Shown: positions 25,810-34,458 of the stretch, piece after piece
Layout: each line of letters opens with the position of its first letter
Position numbering within the stretch: the first letter of the stretch is position 1
Assembly: GCF_923079645.1 (NCBI RefSeq)
Contig: NZ_CAKLPY010000001.1
Coordinates: 682,001-746,000 of the forward strand
Direction: 5' to 3'
Length of the DNA: 64,000 nt
Source: Emticicia aquatica
GTDB lineage: Bacteria; Bacteroidota; Bacteroidia; Cytophagales; Spirosomataceae
Notes under the pieces: model-generated
The model's database searches: none
Told to the model about the DNA's origin: nothing
What the model saw: only the letters and a program-made list of their open reading frames with translations
Made by a program: the position numbers and the translations under genes

Positions 25810-26184
25810 ATGAGGATTGCAGGTGTTGATATCCCAGACAAAAAAAGAGGCGAAATCGCCCTTACGTACATCTACGGTATTGGCCGTAGTGCCTCACAAA
25901 AAATTCTAACAAAAGCTAACATCAGTTTTGATAAAAAAGCTGGCGAGTGGAATGATAGTGAAGCTAATGCCATCCGTGGTATTATTACGGAAGAAATGAC
26001 AGTTGAAGGTCAGTTGCGTTCAGAAGTACAACTAGCTATCAAACGTTTGATGGACATTGGTTGTTACCGTGGCGTTCGTCACCGTAAAGGTTTACCTCTT
26101 CGTGGCCAACGAACTAAAAACAACTCACGTACCCGTAAAGGTAAGCGTAAGACAGTTGCCAACAAAAAGAAGGCTACTAAGTAA
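25810..26184 (+). CDS. rpsM: 30S ribosomal protein S13
   Basis: 124 aa. [25 protein letters not shown] at the start, the helix-two-turn-helix middle, and the C-terminal signature [28 protein letters not shown] mark S13, which touches L5 and the P-site tRNA from the 30S head. The basic end [11 protein letters not shown] is common in this phylum. Confidence 0.98.
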   Translation: MRIAGVDIPDKKRGEIALTYIYGIGRSASQKILTKANISFDKKAGEWNDSEANAIRGIITEEMTVEGQLRSEVQLAIKRLMDIGCYRGVRHRKGLPLRGQRTKNNSRTRKGKRKTVANKKKATK

Positions 26185-26292
26185 CCCTTAGCTCTTAAAT
26201 GAGCCAAAAGTAGGATTTTCATTTTAAGGGAGAAAATCGAACAGAGTACAGGTTTTTCTGTACTGCCAATCATTTAATAATGTTTTGTCACA

Positions 26293-26688
26293 ATGGCACA
26301 AGCAAAAAGAAAAGATAAAGCAAAAAAAAGAATTGTTGTAGTTGAGCCAGTTGGTCAGGTACACATCAGAGCATCTTTTAACAACATCATTATTTCTGTT
26401 ACTAACAGTCAAGGTCAAGTTATATCTTGGGGTTCAGCAGGTAAAATGGGTTTCAAAGGTTCAAAGAAGAATACTCCATATGCTGCACAAATGGCGGCTC
26501 AAAGTTGTGCTCAAGTAGCTTACGAAGCAGGAATGCGTAAAGCTGAAGTTTTTGTAAAAGGTCCTGGTTCTGGACGTGAGTCGGCTATCCGTACTGTACA
26601 AAATTCAGGCATTGAAGTTACAACAATTACTGACGTAACGCCACTTCCACATAATGGATGTCGTCCTCCAAAACGTAGAAGAGTATAA
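26293..26688 (+). CDS. rpsK: 30S ribosomal protein S11
   Basis: 131 aa. S11 lies on the 30S platform beside the Shine-Dalgarno helix. [38 protein letters not shown] and the end [17 protein letters not shown] are hallmarks. Upstream lies a 108-bp spacer; no promoter box was seen there. Confidence 0.98.
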   Translation: MAQAKRKDKAKKRIVVVEPVGQVHIRASFNNIIISVTNSQGQVISWGSAGKMGFKGSKKNTPYAAQMAAQSCAQVAYEAGMRKAEVFVKGPGSGRESAIRTVQNSGIEVTTITDVTPLPHNGCRPPKRRRV

Positions 26689-26696
26689 TAAATTTC

Positions 26697-26770
26697 AAAA
26701 GAATGTAAACTGTAGATTAGAATTTAGTGGTTTTTCTATTAAACTAAGTCTTTAAAGCTTTCATTCTTTT
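26697..26770 (+). repeat. 9-bp inverted repeat in the rpsK-rpsD spacer
   Basis: AAAAGAATG (26697-26705) and CATTCTTTT (26762-26770) enclose 56 nt with a further short TTAGT/ACTAA pairing. A second hairpin AACAGT-TT-ACTGTT lies at 26827-26840. Together they give the 228-bp rpsD leader some structure; no clear promoter was found. Confidence 0.45.
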
Positions 26771-26916
26771 GTTATAATATAATAAATTCAAATAAATCTC
26801 GTTTAACAACGGGAAAAGAAATAGAAAACAGTTTACTGTTGTTTTGAAAACCAAAATGATTGATGGTTTGGACATTGGGGCTAATCAATCTCTATTTCAT
26901 TTAAAAACCAAGAAAA

Positions 26917-27522
26917 ATGGCAAGATACACAGGTCCAAAAGTAAGGATTTCAAGAAAGTTTGGTGAACCAGTAATGGGACCAAGTAAAGCGTTAAGTAAA
27001 AAAGCTTATCCTCCAGGCCAACATGGAAAAGGTCGTAAGAGCAAAAAATCAGAATACGGTCAGCAATTAATTGAGAAGCAAAAAGTAAAATATACTTATG
27101 GTATATTAGAGCGTCAATTTGCACGTTTTTTCCACCTAGCTTCTGTTAAAGAAGGTCGTACAGGTGACAATTTATTGAAACTTTGTGAAGGTCGTTTAGA
27201 CAACACAGTTTTTCGTTTAGGAATTGCTCCTACGCGTCGTGCAGCACGTCAATTAGTAACACACTGCCACATCACAGTTGATGGGACTGTATTAAATGTT
27301 CCTTCTTTGATTTTAAAACCGGGTCAAATTGTTGGTGTACGTGAAAAATCAAAAGCTCTTCTTACTATTTCTGATAGTTTGAAAGCACGTAATGCAAAAC
27401 GTTACAATTGGTTAGAGTGGGATGCTACTGAAATGGTAGGTAAATTTATTAACTACCCAGAGCGTGACCAAATACCAGAAAACTTCAACGAGCAGGCAAT
27501 CGTCGAGTTATATAACAAATAA
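26917..27522 (+). CDS. rpsD: 30S ribosomal protein S4, zinc-independent type
   Basis: 201 aa. S4 is a primary 16S rRNA-binding protein; in E. coli it also represses the alpha operon. The S4 RNA-binding domain is seen at CEGRLDNTVFRLGIAPTRRAARQLVTHCHITVDG near 90-123. The N-terminal CxxC zinc motif of some S4 proteins is absent. It lies directly before rpoA, with a strong hairpin between them. Confidence 0.98.
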   Translation: MARYTGPKVRISRKFGEPVMGPSKALSKKAYPPGQHGKGRKSKKSEYGQQLIEKQKVKYTYGILERQFARFFHLASVKEGRTGDNLLKLCEGRLDNTVFRLGIAPTRRAARQLVTHCHITVDGTVLNVPSLILKPGQIVGVREKSKALLTISDSLKARNAKRYNWLEWDATEMVGKFINYPERDQIPENFNEQAIVELYNK

Positions 27523-27535
27523 TATTTGTCTTGTG

Positions 27536-27583
27536 GTTGTGCCATTGTTGTTAAAAACAGCAGTGGCACAGCTACGTTTTTTT
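27536..27583 (+). terminator. 17-bp hairpin plus T-run between rpsD and rpoA
   Basis: 27536-27552 pairs with 27556-27572 over 17 positions with three G-U wobbles and a 3-nt AAA loop. TACG and T7 (27577-27583) follow. A second hairpin GGTGG/CCACC (27587-27605) comes after it. Since rpoA continues in the same direction, this is either an attenuator or a partial terminator that lowers rpoA output. Confidence 0.65.
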
Positions 27584-27639
27584 ATTGGTGGTTTAGCTAG
27601 CCACCTTTCAGTTAACGAAAACAAACACACTGCATACGT

Positions 27640-28629
27640 ATGTCAATATTAGCATTTCAAATGCCTGACAAGGTCGTCATGGAAAAGGCTGACGACTTCC
27701 ATGGCTTTTTCGAGTTTAAACCACTCGAAAGAGGGTATGGTGTGACCATCGGAAACGCTCTTCGTCGTATTTTGTTGTCTTCTTTGGAAGGCTACGCAAT
27801 TACTTCTGTAAGATTTCCGGGGGTATTACACGAATTTTCGAGCATTGATGGGGTTGTTGATGATGTAACAGAAATCATCTTAAACCTTAAAATGGTTCGT
27901 TTTAAAAAAGTTTCTGACTACGTAGATAATAAGTTTACTGTCAGAATCAAAAATCAAAGTGTTTTGACTGCGGGCGACCTTGGTAAATTTACACAAAGTT
28001 TTCAAATTCTTAATCCTGATTTGGTTATTGCTCGTTTAGATGACCAAAAAGAGTTAGAAATTGAAATCATTGTTGATAAAGGTCGTGGTTATGTAGCTGC
28101 AGACGAACAAAAACAAAATGATTTACCTATCGGTTTTATCTCTGTTGATTCGATTTTTACACCAATCAAAAATGTTAGATATAGCATTGAGAATACCCGT
28201 GTAGAGCAAAGAACCGACTACGAAAAACTTTTATTAGAAATCAAAACTGATGGTTCTATCCATCCAGAGAGAGCTTTGCAAGAAGCGGCTCATATTTTGA
28301 TTCAACATTTCTTGAAGTTTACGGACGAAAATATGGTATTTGATACCAAGAAAGATGACGAAGATAACATTGTTGATGAAGAATTCTTACACATGCGTAA
28401 GTTATTGAAAACTTCATTACAAGATTTAGATTTGTCAGTTCGTGCGTACAATTGTTTGAAATCTGCTGATATTCGTACATTGGGTGATTTGGCAAGATTA
28501 GAAGTAGCTGACATGATGAAATTCCGTAACTTTGGTAAAAAATCATTGACGGAATTAGAACAATTAGTTGCTGATAAAGGCTTGCATTTCGGTATGGATG
28601 TATTGAAATATAAGTTAGACGAGGATTGA
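27640..28629 (+). CDS. rpoA: DNA-directed RNA polymerase subunit alpha
   Basis: 329 aa, the same length as in E. coli. The N-terminal dimerisation domain ([31 protein letters not shown]) covers 1-235, an acidic linker ([15 protein letters not shown]) follows, and the C-terminal domain from about 255 has two helix-hairpin-helix motifs ([42 protein letters not shown]). It assembles beta and beta' and contacts UP elements and activators. Confidence 0.99.
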   Translation: MSILAFQMPDKVVMEKADDFHGFFEFKPLERGYGVTIGNALRRILLSSLEGYAITSVRFPGVLHEFSSIDGVVDDVTEIILNLKMVRFKKVSDYVDNKFTVRIKNQSVLTAGDLGKFTQSFQILNPDLVIARLDDQKELEIEIIVDKGRGYVAADEQKQNDLPIGFISVDSIFTPIKNVRYSIENTRVEQRTDYEKLLLEIKTDGSIHPERALQEAAHILIQHFLKFTDENMVFDTKKDDEDNIVDEEFLHMRKLLKTSLQDLDLSVRAYNCLKSADIRTLGDLARLEVADMMKFRNFGKKSLTELEQLVADKGLHFGMDVLKYKLDED

Positions 28630-28640
28630 TATTGAATTTG

Positions 28641-28673
28641 TCCTGTTTCTACTATTAGAAACAGGATTTTTTT
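28641..28673 (+). terminator. Intrinsic terminator between rpoA and rplQ
   Basis: TCCTGTTTCT (28641-28650) pairs perfectly with AGAAACAGGA (28657-28666) around a 6-nt loop, followed by T7. It is a textbook terminator, yet rplQ follows 108 bp later on the same strand. Confidence 0.85.
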
Positions 28674-28780
28674 ATACCTTATCGAACCGCAGTTATCGAG
28701 TAAATTAATTAACAATCGTAATAGGTGGAACAGCTAAGACTGCGTAAGCTTTTCTGACCGTTACTTACGAAAAAATAACA

Positions 28781-29332
28781 ATGAGACACGGAAATAAAAT
28801 CAATCATTTAGGGAGAACTCATTCTCACAGAGAGGCGATGTTGCAAAACATGGCGATTTCATTAATTCAATACAAACGTATCGAAACAACTTTGGCTAAA
28901 GCTAAAGAATTGCGTAAATATGTTGAGCCTTTGATTACGAAATCGAAAAATGATAGCACTCACTCTCGTAGAACTGTGTTTTCTTATTTGCAAGACAAAG
29001 AGGCAGTTAAAACGCTTTTTGGTGAGATTGCTGAAAAAGTAGCTAATCGTAATGGTGGTTACACGCGTATTATCAAATTAGGAACACGTTTTGGCGATAA
29101 TGCTGAAGTTGCATTGATTGAATTAGTTGATTATAATGAAGCTCTATTGACTTCGGTTGAAGAGAAAACTACTAAAACTCGTCGTAGTCGTCGTGGTGGT
29201 AAAAAAGCTGAAGATGCTGCTCAAACAACTGCAACTGTTGATGAATCATCAGCAGAAGTTGTTGAAGAAGTGGCTCCTGAAGAAACACCAGCTCAAGATG
29301 AAACTTCGGCAAGTGAAGAACCGAAAGCATAA
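28781..29332 (+). CDS. rplQ: 50S ribosomal protein L17 with an acidic Ala/Glu-rich tail
   Basis: 183 aa. The L17 core ([34 protein letters not shown] ... [30 protein letters not shown]) covers about 1-120. The rest is a basic patch ([12 protein letters not shown]) followed by about 45 residues of Ala, Glu, Thr, Val and Pro, which are likely disordered. E. coli L17 has 127 aa. Similar tails are usual in Bacteroidota. Confidence 0.98.
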   Translation: MRHGNKINHLGRTHSHREAMLQNMAISLIQYKRIETTLAKAKELRKYVEPLITKSKNDSTHSRRTVFSYLQDKEAVKTLFGEIAEKVANRNGGYTRIIKLGTRFGDNAEVALIELVDYNEALLTSVEEKTTKTRRSRRGGKKAEDAAQTTATVDESSAEVVEEVAPEETPAQDETSASEEPKA

Positions 29333-29354
29333 TAACAACTGTTATTCATTTAGG

Positions 29355-29386
29355 AAAGCCTCAAACGAAAGTTTGAGGCTTTTTTT
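29355..29386 (+). terminator. Terminator ending the ribosomal supercluster
   Basis: GCCTCAAAC and GTTTGAGGC are perfectly paired around a stable GAAA tetraloop (stem 29358-29379), followed by T7. It closes the transcription unit after rplQ. Confidence 0.92.
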
Positions 29387-29451
29387 ATTACCATTACAAC
29401 TATTATTCAGTAATTTCAGTCATAGAGTAAAAAATAGTAACGCCAACATTT

Positions 29452-31341
29452 ATGAAAAAAAAATACTGTTATTCCATTTTTTCTTTAATAGGTCATATTG
29501 CTTTCGGGCAAATGAACGATGATATAAAATTTCAGATAAATGAGGCTCAATTTATGGTTAAAACTAGATTGAAAGAAAATAATTGTAGTGATCAAAAGCT
29601 TATTATAGTTTCGGATGATTCAAATTACATTCAAATTTCTCCAACATTTATTGAAAACGATTCATATAATTATCAGTGGTACAAGAATGGTGAATATATC
29701 TTAAATTCTTCATCATCTTCGTTTCAGGCAACTGAAACAGGGTATTATTCATTGAAACTTGTAAATAAACTAAATAACTCCTGCGAAATAAAATCTGTCA
29801 ATAGTATTCCAATTTATCCGAAAGTTAATTCTTTACCAATAACATTAACTTATTCATTCGATATTCTTAGTGTCGATGCTACCTTTGCGAGTAAATTTGA
29901 ATGGTATCGAGATGGAATAATAATTAATGATTTGAATAAAAATAATTTACGATTTCCGAAGAATGGTACGTACAAAGTAAGAAAATATTTACAAAATAGC
30001 AGTCTTTTTCAAGAAACTAACGAGGTTGCAATAATGCAAAATGATGTATTGACTATTGATAAAACTATATTTTTAGATGATGGTGATTATTGTAAACCAG
30101 TCCCTTTTTTAAAGGCTATTTTTAAAAAACAGGAGATTCAAACGGATTCAAAATTGAGGTTTCAGTGGTATTTGAATGGAAAAGTGATAAAAGATTCGAC
30201 GCTATGCCATTTTAAACCCGTTAGCACGGGAGAATATCAGGTCGATGTTTTCTTACCAGATGAAAATAATGTTTATTTATCTGTAAAATATAAAATTGTA
30301 ATTGAAGATTTCCCTAAATCGATGTCGATTGCAAAAATTGAAGATATTTGTGGTGCAAAGGCATTGCTAAAAGTGGATGATTCATTTATGCAAAGATTTA
30401 CATTTCAAAGCATTGTTTGGCGAGTAAATGACCAAGAAATTCCTAATGAAACACAACCATTTTATAATGCTACAAAAAGTGGTTTTTATACTTTTTCTGT
30501 AAAGTATTTAGATAAAAATTCTAACACGAGCTGTAATTATAATTCGTTTGTAAACTTTGAAAAGAAAACAGATTTTAAACTTAACCTTGGATATGCGTAT
30601 GCTGGTTCGGGATGTGTAGTGGATTCATTCAAAATATTTACTGAAAAGGATAAAAAATACTCATATCAGTGGACAAGAAATGATGTGCCGATAAAAGGTC
30701 AAATTACTAATGAATTGTTTGTTAAAGACAAAGATCGCTATAAAATATATATTAAAAGAGAAGATGGGTGTATTAATGAGACCGAAGAAATTGCCTTAAA
30801 AGGGTGTTCTTCAAATAATTCTGATAAATTTATTTTGTTAAATCCGCCCCCAATTATCGTTGATAAAACGAATTTATATACTAATGAAAAAGCTACTTTG
30901 AGACTGGAAAGCTGTTTGGATGTTAATTTACAATGGTTTAAAGATACAAAAACAATGATTGGAGCAACAGAAAATATGATTGAAGTAAGTGAAAGTGGCA
31001 ATTATACCGTTCAAATTGAAAAATTTGGATGTATTTCAACATCAAATTCAATTAAAATTTATGTAGAAAATGTACTAGCTATTGGCGAAAATTTACCTGC
31101 ATTTATAATAGATGTTTATCCAAATCCAACGAATGAACAATTATTTATCTCGATTCCAAATCAAATAAACGGCCACGTTCATGCCAAATTGACTGATATT
31201 TCAGGTAAATTGATTGATAAATTTGATTTTGACCAACATTCAAAATCAATTGATTTTAGAAATAGGCAAGAAGGTATTTATTTGTTGATTTTAGAAACCG
31301 AAGGAACGAGAATTGTTAAGAAAATAATTAAAAAAGATTAA
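29452..31341 (+). CDS. T9SS type A sorting-domain protein with Ig-like repeats
   Basis: 629 aa secreted protein. The N-terminal signal peptide (MKKKYCYSIFSLIGHIAFGQ) is followed by at least six repeats of a shared core (for example YQWYKNGEYILN, FEWYRDGIIIND, FQWYLNGKVIKD, LQWFKDTKTMIG), each ending in a tyrosine-corner-like G-Y/T-Y segment; these are Ig-like domains. The C-terminus from about 545 (VYPNPTNEQLFISIPN ... GIYLLILETEG ... IVKKIIKKD) is a T9SS sorting domain, so the protein is exported through the gliding/Por secretion system and attached to the cell surface or released. The ligand is unknown. Confidence 0.88.
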   Translation: MKKKYCYSIFSLIGHIAFGQMNDDIKFQINEAQFMVKTRLKENNCSDQKLIIVSDDSNYIQISPTFIENDSYNYQWYKNGEYILNSSSSSFQATETGYYSLKLVNKLNNSCEIKSVNSIPIYPKVNSLPITLTYSFDILSVDATFASKFEWYRDGIIINDLNKNNLRFPKNGTYKVRKYLQNSSLFQETNEVAIMQNDVLTIDKTIFLDDGDYCKPVPFLKAIFKKQEIQTDSKLRFQWYLNGKVIKDSTLCHFKPVSTGEYQVDVFLPDENNVYLSVKYKIVIEDFPKSMSIAKIEDICGAKALLKVDDSFMQRFTFQSIVWRVNDQEIPNETQPFYNATKSGFYTFSVKYLDKNSNTSCNYNSFVNFEKKTDFKLNLGYAYAGSGCVVDSFKIFTEKDKKYSYQWTRNDVPIKGQITNELFVKDKDRYKIYIKREDGCINETEEIALKGCSSNNSDKFILLNPPPIIVDKTNLYTNEKATLRLESCLDVNLQWFKDTKTMIGATENMIEVSESGNYTVQIEKFGCISTSNSIKIYVENVLAIGENLPAFIIDVYPNPTNEQLFISIPNQINGHVHAKLTDISGKLIDKFDFDQHSKSIDFRNRQEGIYLLILETEGTRIVKKIIKKD

Positions 31342-31394
31342 TACGATTACAACCATTTTTGGTTTTTGAAGTCAATGATTAAAAGAAGGAAAAA

Positions 31395-32345
31395 ATGTAT
31401 CGAATTTTATTTGTGATAGTTGTTTGGATGCTAGCTCTGTCATGCGACGTTGCAAAAGTTGATGTAATTGGGGCATTGGAATTTCATGAAGAAAATCCAA
31501 CCAATACATTTTATACTTTGTTGGGTTCAAATTTGGCAATAGACCCAACATCATTTGAACAAATGAAAAGTTCTAAGTCTTTGATAGTGAGTCAATTACC
31601 TAAGAATGGAGAGGCAAAGTTTATTGAAAATGGTTTTATTTATTATCGTTTAACCAATTTAAAAGCAGCAAATGATGTGTTTACGATAACAGGAAAAACT
31701 AATGATGGAGTACAGATTAATGAAGAAATAAAAGTAAATTTTGTTAATAATCAGGCAGATTTGCCGTGTAATTCTGGTACGATTGGAGATAAGGTAAAGA
31801 CAGAAATAGGAAAATCATCTGAAATTAATGTATTAGCAAATGATAAAACTTGTGGTTCAATCAGTAACAATTCGTTGATGATTGAAATTCAACCTAAGCA
31901 TGGGAAAGTCGAAGTTGTTAATCAAAAAATTATTTACACACCGAATATAGATTTTATTGGAGACGATATTTTTTTCTATCGAGTTGGTATCAATAATAGA
32001 AAGAATCCTGTTGCTCCAGTTGAGATAAATGTCTCAGAATCAAGTGATTGTGTAAAAGGAATGGCAGATGATATTATTAACGTTTTGAGTTATGGTCTTG
32101 GTTCTGAATTAGTTTTGGATGTTTTACAGAATGATAAAATATGTGAATCGTATAACAACGCCACACTTAAAATTATTCAAAATCCATCAATTGGAACTAT
32201 CAGAATTGATAAAAACAGTGAAAATCGTTTGGTACTATTCTATAAATCTGACTCGAAACCTCTGACTTCTCAAGTATTTGAATACGGTTTGTTTCGTACT
32301 GATAGTCAATTCATTAAAGCGAAGGTTGTCATTAATTTTAATTAA
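31395..32345 (+). CDS. Lipoprotein with two cadherin-like/Ig-like repeats
   Basis: 316 aa. MYRILFVIVVWMLALSCDVAK is a lipoprotein signal with lipobox LALSC, so Cys is probably lipidated (residue 17). Two repeats have the pattern NVLANDKTCGSISNNSL ... YTPNIDFIGDDIFFYRV and DVLQNDKICESYNNATL, the Big_9/cadherin-like style in which a conserved N-x-L-x-N-D element is seen. It lies 53 bp after the T9SS cargo gene and 47 bp before the ECF sigma factor. Function is unknown; an adhesion or scaffold role is inference. Confidence 0.8.
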   Translation: MYRILFVIVVWMLALSCDVAKVDVIGALEFHEENPTNTFYTLLGSNLAIDPTSFEQMKSSKSLIVSQLPKNGEAKFIENGFIYYRLTNLKAANDVFTITGKTNDGVQINEEIKVNFVNNQADLPCNSGTIGDKVKTEIGKSSEINVLANDKTCGSISNNSLMIEIQPKHGKVEVVNQKIIYTPNIDFIGDDIFFYRVGINNRKNPVAPVEINVSESSDCVKGMADDIINVLSYGLGSELVLDVLQNDKICESYNNATLKIIQNPSIGTIRIDKNSENRLVLFYKSDSKPLTSQVFEYGLFRTDSQFIKAKVVINFN

Positions 32346-32392
32346 TTTTTTATATAATCACATTGTATTGCTAAGATAATTACCAACTTTTT

Positions 32393-32938
32393 GTGCAGTC
32401 AAAAAACGACCGTGAATTATTAGAAGCGTGTCTTAGACGAGAATCTAAGGCACAAGCGGCACTTTATCATCAGTATAAAGGTCGCTTTTTTGGTATTTGC
32501 CGACGTTACGCCCAAAGCCGTGAAGATGCAGAAGATTTGCTACAGGATGCTTTCGTGAAAATATTTTTGAACCTAAATGAATTAAGAAATGCTGACCAAT
32601 TAGGAGCATGGATTAGGCGAGTTGTTGTAAATGTGTGCATAGATTACTACCATAAAAAAGTGAATTTTACGAATCTTGAAGAAATTGTTGAACTGCCATC
32701 TCAGGATTGGGAAAACGATAATGTGATAAATCAGATGAGTAATCAGGAGTTATTGAGTGCTGTAAATGAATTATCAGATGGAGCAAAGATGGTTTTTAAT
32801 TTATTTGTGATTGATGGATTTTCACACCAAGAAATTGCTAAAATGTTGAATATTACGGAGGGAACTTCAAAGTCTCAGTTATTTTTTGCTAAAAAAGTAC
32901 TTAGAAAAAAATTAGAACAAATGGGCGTAAAGGTATAA
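32393..32938 (+). CDS. ECF-type RNA polymerase sigma factor
   Basis: 181 aa. Region 2 is at YHQYKGRFFGICRRYAQSREDAEDLLQDAFVKIF (about 24-57), with the core-binding D-E-D-L-L pattern, and region 4 at LSDGAKMVFNLFVIDGFSHQEIAKMLNITEGTSKSQLFFAKKVLRKKL (about 124-171). The start is a GTG at 32393; no ATG is available upstream in frame. It is followed after 58 bp by a one-helix membrane protein that may be its anti-sigma factor. Targets are not known. Confidence 0.9.
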   Translation: MQSKNDRELLEACLRRESKAQAALYHQYKGRFFGICRRYAQSREDAEDLLQDAFVKIFLNLNELRNADQLGAWIRRVVVNVCIDYYHKKVNFTNLEEIVELPSQDWENDNVINQMSNQELLSAVNELSDGAKMVFNLFVIDGFSHQEIAKMLNITEGTSKSQLFFAKKVLRKKLEQMGVKV

Positions 32939-32996
32939 TTCGTATAAAGAATTGTAGAAAGAACAAAATTGAGAATCTGATAGAAATTTATTCTTT

Positions 32997-34397
32997 ATGG
33001 AAAATTTTGAAGATAATATAGAAAAAGAATATCGTAGGCGTTTTCATGATTTTGAAGAAATGCCCGATGATTCTTTATGGAGCAAAATTCAAGAGAGAAT
33101 TGCACCAGAGGAAGCGAATCGTCCAATTATTTTTTGGTGGAATAATTTGCAAAGAATCGGCATTGCAGCTAGTATATTATTGATGCTGTTGGTGGGTGGA
33201 TACCATTATTCAACCATTTTTACCAACCAAAATATTCAAACTGAAAATAAAATTATTACTAAATCCACACAAACTGAAATCTCTAGAAAGTCTGAAAATA
33301 GTAGAACAAAATTCCCAAATATCAATAAAAAAACGAATATTGAAGATGGCCAGATTGGTCAAAATAGAGATATTTATCTAGAGAAAACACAATTAAATCT
33401 AACAAAAAATACTGATGAAAAACATTCTGAAAAAAAGAATGTAAAATTAGAACAAACTTTGGTTGGTTTATTTGTAACCAAAAGTGGTCAAAAAAAGAAG
33501 CAGCGTTATGTTGATAATGAAACTAAAGAAATACAAATTTTACCAAATGAGAATGCAGAAAACCTGCTGGTGAAAGTAGAATCAAAAATTACTTTGGCTG
33601 AAAATGCAATCCTTGAGAAGATACAATCAACAGGTAATGGTAAAATAGACAAGACTGAAATAAATCAACATATTGTGTTCTTATCGCCAAGAAAAATGGT
33701 TTTACAAGTGAATGAAAAAACATTGACAGTTCCAGAGTGGAGTAGGGATGAGGCACAAATTGCTTTTGAGCAAGAGCCTGGACGAAAACTAGTATTTATT
33801 CCACCAGCTGAAGTTTTTGCCAATGTAACGCCAATGCTTAGTTATTATGTTTTTTCACCAAATAAAAGTGATAATATTTTGGTAAAAGATTTTAATAGTT
33901 CTTCAGATAGATTAGGATTTGCAGCACAGTTTGGGTTTGTTTATCCGATACATAAAAAACTGAATCTGAGAACTGGCTTGAGCTTTATGACTGGAAAATC
34001 AAAAATTAGTTATGATTTAACAAATGATACTCAAAAAATAGTGAAAGTAATTGATGAATTGAATATTGAAATTGAGCCAACTAATCAAGTCAATACCGAG
34101 AGAAAAAACTGGAAATATGTAGAATTACAAAGTGACTTTTTGTACGAAATAAAGAAATTTCAAGCACTATCGTTGGGTTTTCGTGCAGGCATACAAACGT
34201 CAGCCTTAAATAAACCTGTTTTTAATGGTAGATTGGGTTATCGGATAAGTAAGTCAGTCAATGATCGAGTTGCGGTTTGGCTAGAGCCTTCTGTGGCGAT
34301 TTCGTTATCGTCTCAAAAATCAATTGAAAACTTGTTTATTTATCATACAACTGGTTTTGGCTTAAATATGGGTGTAAGTTTGTTGAGAACTTATTAG
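32997..34397 (+). CDS. Membrane protein with anti-sigma-like N-terminus and beta-barrel-like C-terminus
   Basis: 466 aa. Residues 1-40 (EKEYRRRFHDFEEMPDDSLWSKIQERI) resemble the cytoplasmic part often found downstream of ECF sigma genes in this phylum. One transmembrane helix follows at about 48-70 (RIGIAASILLMLLVGGYHYSTIF). A long Lys/Glu/Asn-rich linker spans 75-270, and the last 170 residues alternate as in a porin-like barrel (LGFAAQFGFVYPIHKKLNLRTGLSFMTGKSKISYDL ... LGYRISKSVNDRVAVWLEPSVAISL). A link from the outer membrane to sigma regulation is inferred, not shown. Confidence 0.65.
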   Translation: MENFEDNIEKEYRRRFHDFEEMPDDSLWSKIQERIAPEEANRPIIFWWNNLQRIGIAASILLMLLVGGYHYSTIFTNQNIQTENKIITKSTQTEISRKSENSRTKFPNINKKTNIEDGQIGQNRDIYLEKTQLNLTKNTDEKHSEKKNVKLEQTLVGLFVTKSGQKKKQRYVDNETKEIQILPNENAENLLVKVESKITLAENAILEKIQSTGNGKIDKTEINQHIVFLSPRKMVLQVNEKTLTVPEWSRDEAQIAFEQEPGRKLVFIPPAEVFANVTPMLSYYVFSPNKSDNILVKDFNSSSDRLGFAAQFGFVYPIHKKLNLRTGLSFMTGKSKISYDLTNDTQKIVKVIDELNIEIEPTNQVNTERKNWKYVELQSDFLYEIKKFQALSLGFRAGIQTSALNKPVFNGRLGYRISKSVNDRVAVWLEPSVAISLSSQKSIENLFIYHTTGFGLNMGVSLLRTY

Positions 34398-34449
34398 ACA
34401 CAAAACCTGTAAAGTATATATATTCTTGCAGGTTTTGTGTCTAATAAGT
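34389..34449. terminator. 21-bp perfect inverted repeat between convergent genes
   Basis: 34389-34409 and 34429-34449 are exact reverse complements with a 19-nt loop. The left arm includes the stop codon of the preceding gene. A T7 run follows on the plus strand (34454-34460), which also enters the end of the receptor gene on the minus strand. Confidence 0.85.
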
Positions 34450-34458
34450 ATAATTTTT

